A stretch of DNA of 42,204 nucleotides from Candidatus Woesearchaeota archaeon. Its GTDB lineage: Archaea > Nanobdellota > Nanobdellia > Woesearchaeales > UBA119. Shown here one piece after another: positions 40,680 through 42,204 of this stretch. Under the pieces are notes generated by a model. It searched no databases and was not told where the DNA came from. It saw nothing but the letters and a program-made list of their open reading frames with translations. The translations under genes were made by a program, and so were the position numbers. The stretch lies in contig JASGME010000008.1 in NCBI GenBank assembly GCA_030156615.1, forward strand, positions 1 to 42,204, written 5' to 3'. The stretch's first letter is position 1; each line of letters starts with the position of its first letter.

Positions 40680-42161
40680 TTAAAACTTTCCGATGATGTA
40701 ATTATTAAGGGTTCTGCCTTTCTTGGCTTCTTTCTCTTCCATCTCTGAATAGCTGAAATAAGCTAAATCAGGAAATTGGATTAAAAAGTAATTCATTAGG
40801 ATGTATTCAAGCTCTAGTTCGTTAAGTTTTCTTAGTTTTTTGCTGTAAACAAAACTGCCATCTTTTGATGTTGTGATTGAAGGACTTATGATAAAGGTGC
40901 GGTAACGCAGAACATTTGATATCTGTGTCAAGGTTGAAGAAGGAATAGGAAATACTGTATCGTTGATTACATCATTTGAAAACAAGGGATGCCTTTTGCA
41001 TCTTTCTTTAGCTTTTTCATTGAGTTTTCTTGCAATTGTATGATACAATGCTATCTGAGAGCTGTCAACTATTTTGCAAAGACTTCTTTTTGGGTTCTTG
41101 CTACGACTTTGGATGCTTTTATCATAGAGATAGATAGGAGAGGTGCTTTCTCCGTTGAAATTACGCCAAAAGGAATAAGAAATATTTTTATTGAGCTCGT
41201 TTAAGTCTGCTAGTTCATCTGGTTTTAGATTGCAATAGCTCTTTAAAACTGGCAGAGAATCTAGGCTAACATTATAAACTAAATCGTCTAAATTTTTTGA
41301 TTTTAATTTGTAGTAGTATTCCTTTGATGGAACCTTACCTGTTATAGTATTATTGTATGCCTTAATGCCTTTTGAGTGCAGTTCTATCTTTTCAGAGAGA
41401 TAGGGATGAGAGGCAATGGCAAGGCCTTGCTCGCTCTGCGTCAAATATGTCCTAAAATAATTTCCCTTATGGCCTTTAACCTTGAAGCCTAAGAAGAGCT
41501 TGCCTTTCTTTCTTTGATCTTTTGCGTATTCAAGCGCTGATCTGTAAAGCCTTGAAGGCGATAGTTCTTCTTTAAGAGAAAACCATGATGTTAAAGATTC
41601 AGGCAATTCCCTTTCATGGAGGGGCTCTGATGAAGATTCATTAATTTTCTCTATAACACCTTTTGAATATAATTTTAGAGTTGTAAATGGATTGCGGATT
41701 GATTCTTTGTAATCTATTTTTGATTTTTGTTTGAATCCTAAAGAAGGCATTAGCATTCTTGCAATTTCCTTTAATGAATCCTCTGAAGCAAGGGATGCTA
41801 CCTGATACGATAAAGGGATTTCGTCATCTTCAGCTTGGATGTTTTCTATGCTTTTATTTGCTAATGTCTGGGCAACCTTTCTTTCAAGATCTTCAGATGT
41901 TATATCAGGATCATGATAAAGGATATTATTCAGAGGATATGGGAATGCATATGACTCTGGAAGGATTTTTATCTCTCTTCCTTCAAGGATTTCGCTTGGT
42001 GAAGAGATTTCTTTTATTATGCCTAATGCTTTCATCTCTTCAATGCTTTTCTTACTAAGTTTTTCAAAAGAATATCCTTTATTTTTTGAATAAGAAAGGA
42101 TAAGTTTGGATAAAGATGGGGATGTGCTTTGAGCAAGGATTGTTTTGCTGTTTATTAGCAT
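40680..42161 (-). CDS. Unrecognised 493-residue protein
   Basis: A soluble protein without membrane segments or signal peptide. It is basic and serine/lysine-rich, with helix-rich N-terminal third (ILAQSTSPSLSKLILSYSK and ITSEDLERKVAQTLANKS), a central basic beta-rich part (FLGFKVKGHKGNYFRTYLTQ), and a C-terminal half with LRYRTFIISPSITTSKDGSF and EYILMNYFLIQFPDLAYFSYS. No cysteine clusters, nucleotide motif or catalytic triad was found. TTTTAAACTC about 25 bases upstream suggests a leaderless start at 42161. It might bind nucleic acid given its charge, but that is a guess. Confidence 0.6.
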   Translation of the reverse strand: MLINSKTILAQSTSPSLSKLILSYSKNKGYSFEKLSKKSIEEMKALGIIKEISSPSEILEGREIKILPESYAFPYPLNNILYHDPDITSEDLERKVAQTLANKSIENIQAEDDEIPLSYQVASLASEDSLKEIARMLMPSLGFKQKSKIDYKESIRNPFTTLKLYSKGVIEKINESSSEPLHERELPESLTSWFSLKEELSPSRLYRSALEYAKDQRKKGKLFLGFKVKGHKGNYFRTYLTQSEQGLAIASHPYLSEKIELHSKGIKAYNNTITGKVPSKEYYYKLKSKNLDDLVYNVSLDSLPVLKSYCNLKPDELADLNELNKNISYSFWRNFNGESTSPIYLYDKSIQSRSKNPKRSLCKIVDSSQIALYHTIARKLNEKAKERCKRHPLFSNDVINDTVFPIPSSTLTQISNVLRYRTFIISPSITTSKDGSFVYSKKLRKLNELELEYILMNYFLIQFPDLAYFSYSEMEEKEAKKGRTLNNYIIGKF

Positions 42162-42204
42162 TTTTTTATATGAGCTTGCTGAGTTTAAAAGGATTTATTG
42201 CTTT

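Overview
The window is an AT-rich stretch of an archaeal chromosome. The evidence is the archaeal order of ribosomal and RNA polymerase genes (uS13-uS4-uS11-RpoD, a tRNA-Leu, eL18-uL13-uS9-RpoN), aEF-1 beta, aIF5B, Trm1, an alpha-type NAC, Sec61 beta, RadA, RadB, an RPA-like protein and an archaeal RNase P RNA. Promoters look archaeal too: TATA boxes lie about 25 bases before leaderless or short-leader starts, and ribosome binding sites resemble GGTGA or GGAGG. Low GC, many short hypothetical membrane proteins, KKG/KKA-type pilin-like N-termini and RelE/MazF pairs suggest a DPANN archaeon, perhaps of the Woesearchaeota/Pacearchaeota kind. That placement is an inference.

Layout. 1-175: end of a truncated gene, possibly HEPN-like. 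227-4575: one dense translation and transcription block on the + strand, including a 54-residue zinc-ribbon protein absent from the ORF track. 4572-8070: convergent trm1, then infB (aIF5B) and a PUA-domain gene. 8076-10471: a small membrane protein, a SplB-like radical SAM protein, and two toxin-antitoxin modules; the second has a RelE toxin broken by a one-base deletion. 10622-13469: uS7, a membrane protein, two related helical proteins, NAC and Sec61 beta (also missing from the ORF track). 13566-15234: a CcdA/DsbD-like membrane protein, a thioredoxin-like lipoprotein and RNase P RNA. 15307-17751: a flippase followed at once by an FmrO/ArmA-like 16S rRNA methyltransferase homologue.

17776-20657 holds the complete AmmeMemoRadiSam trio (AmrS, AmrB, AmrA) on the minus strand. 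20884-27742 is a block of six membrane or secreted proteins, four of them with pilin-like N-termini. It is the best candidate here for an undescribed surface assembly. 27816-32739 carries RPA, a YdjM-like membrane protein, RadA, a third toxin-antitoxin pair, uS2 behind a leader with three hairpins, and RadB. 32818-35973 is ileS. 36022-37403 is a compact locus with a membrane-anchored winged-helix regulator, a secreted protein and a SHOCT protein; four GTTTC elements at 21-22 base spacing lie between the divergent promoters. 37459-42161 holds a TIM-barrel protein, a protein with about five bacterial-PH modules, and an unrecognised 493-residue protein.

Once RNase P RNA and the small genes are included, no gene-free stretch exceeds 300 bases. 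No CRISPR array, insertion sequence, rRNA or second tRNA was seen. All family assignments come from reading motifs by eye; no database search was run.
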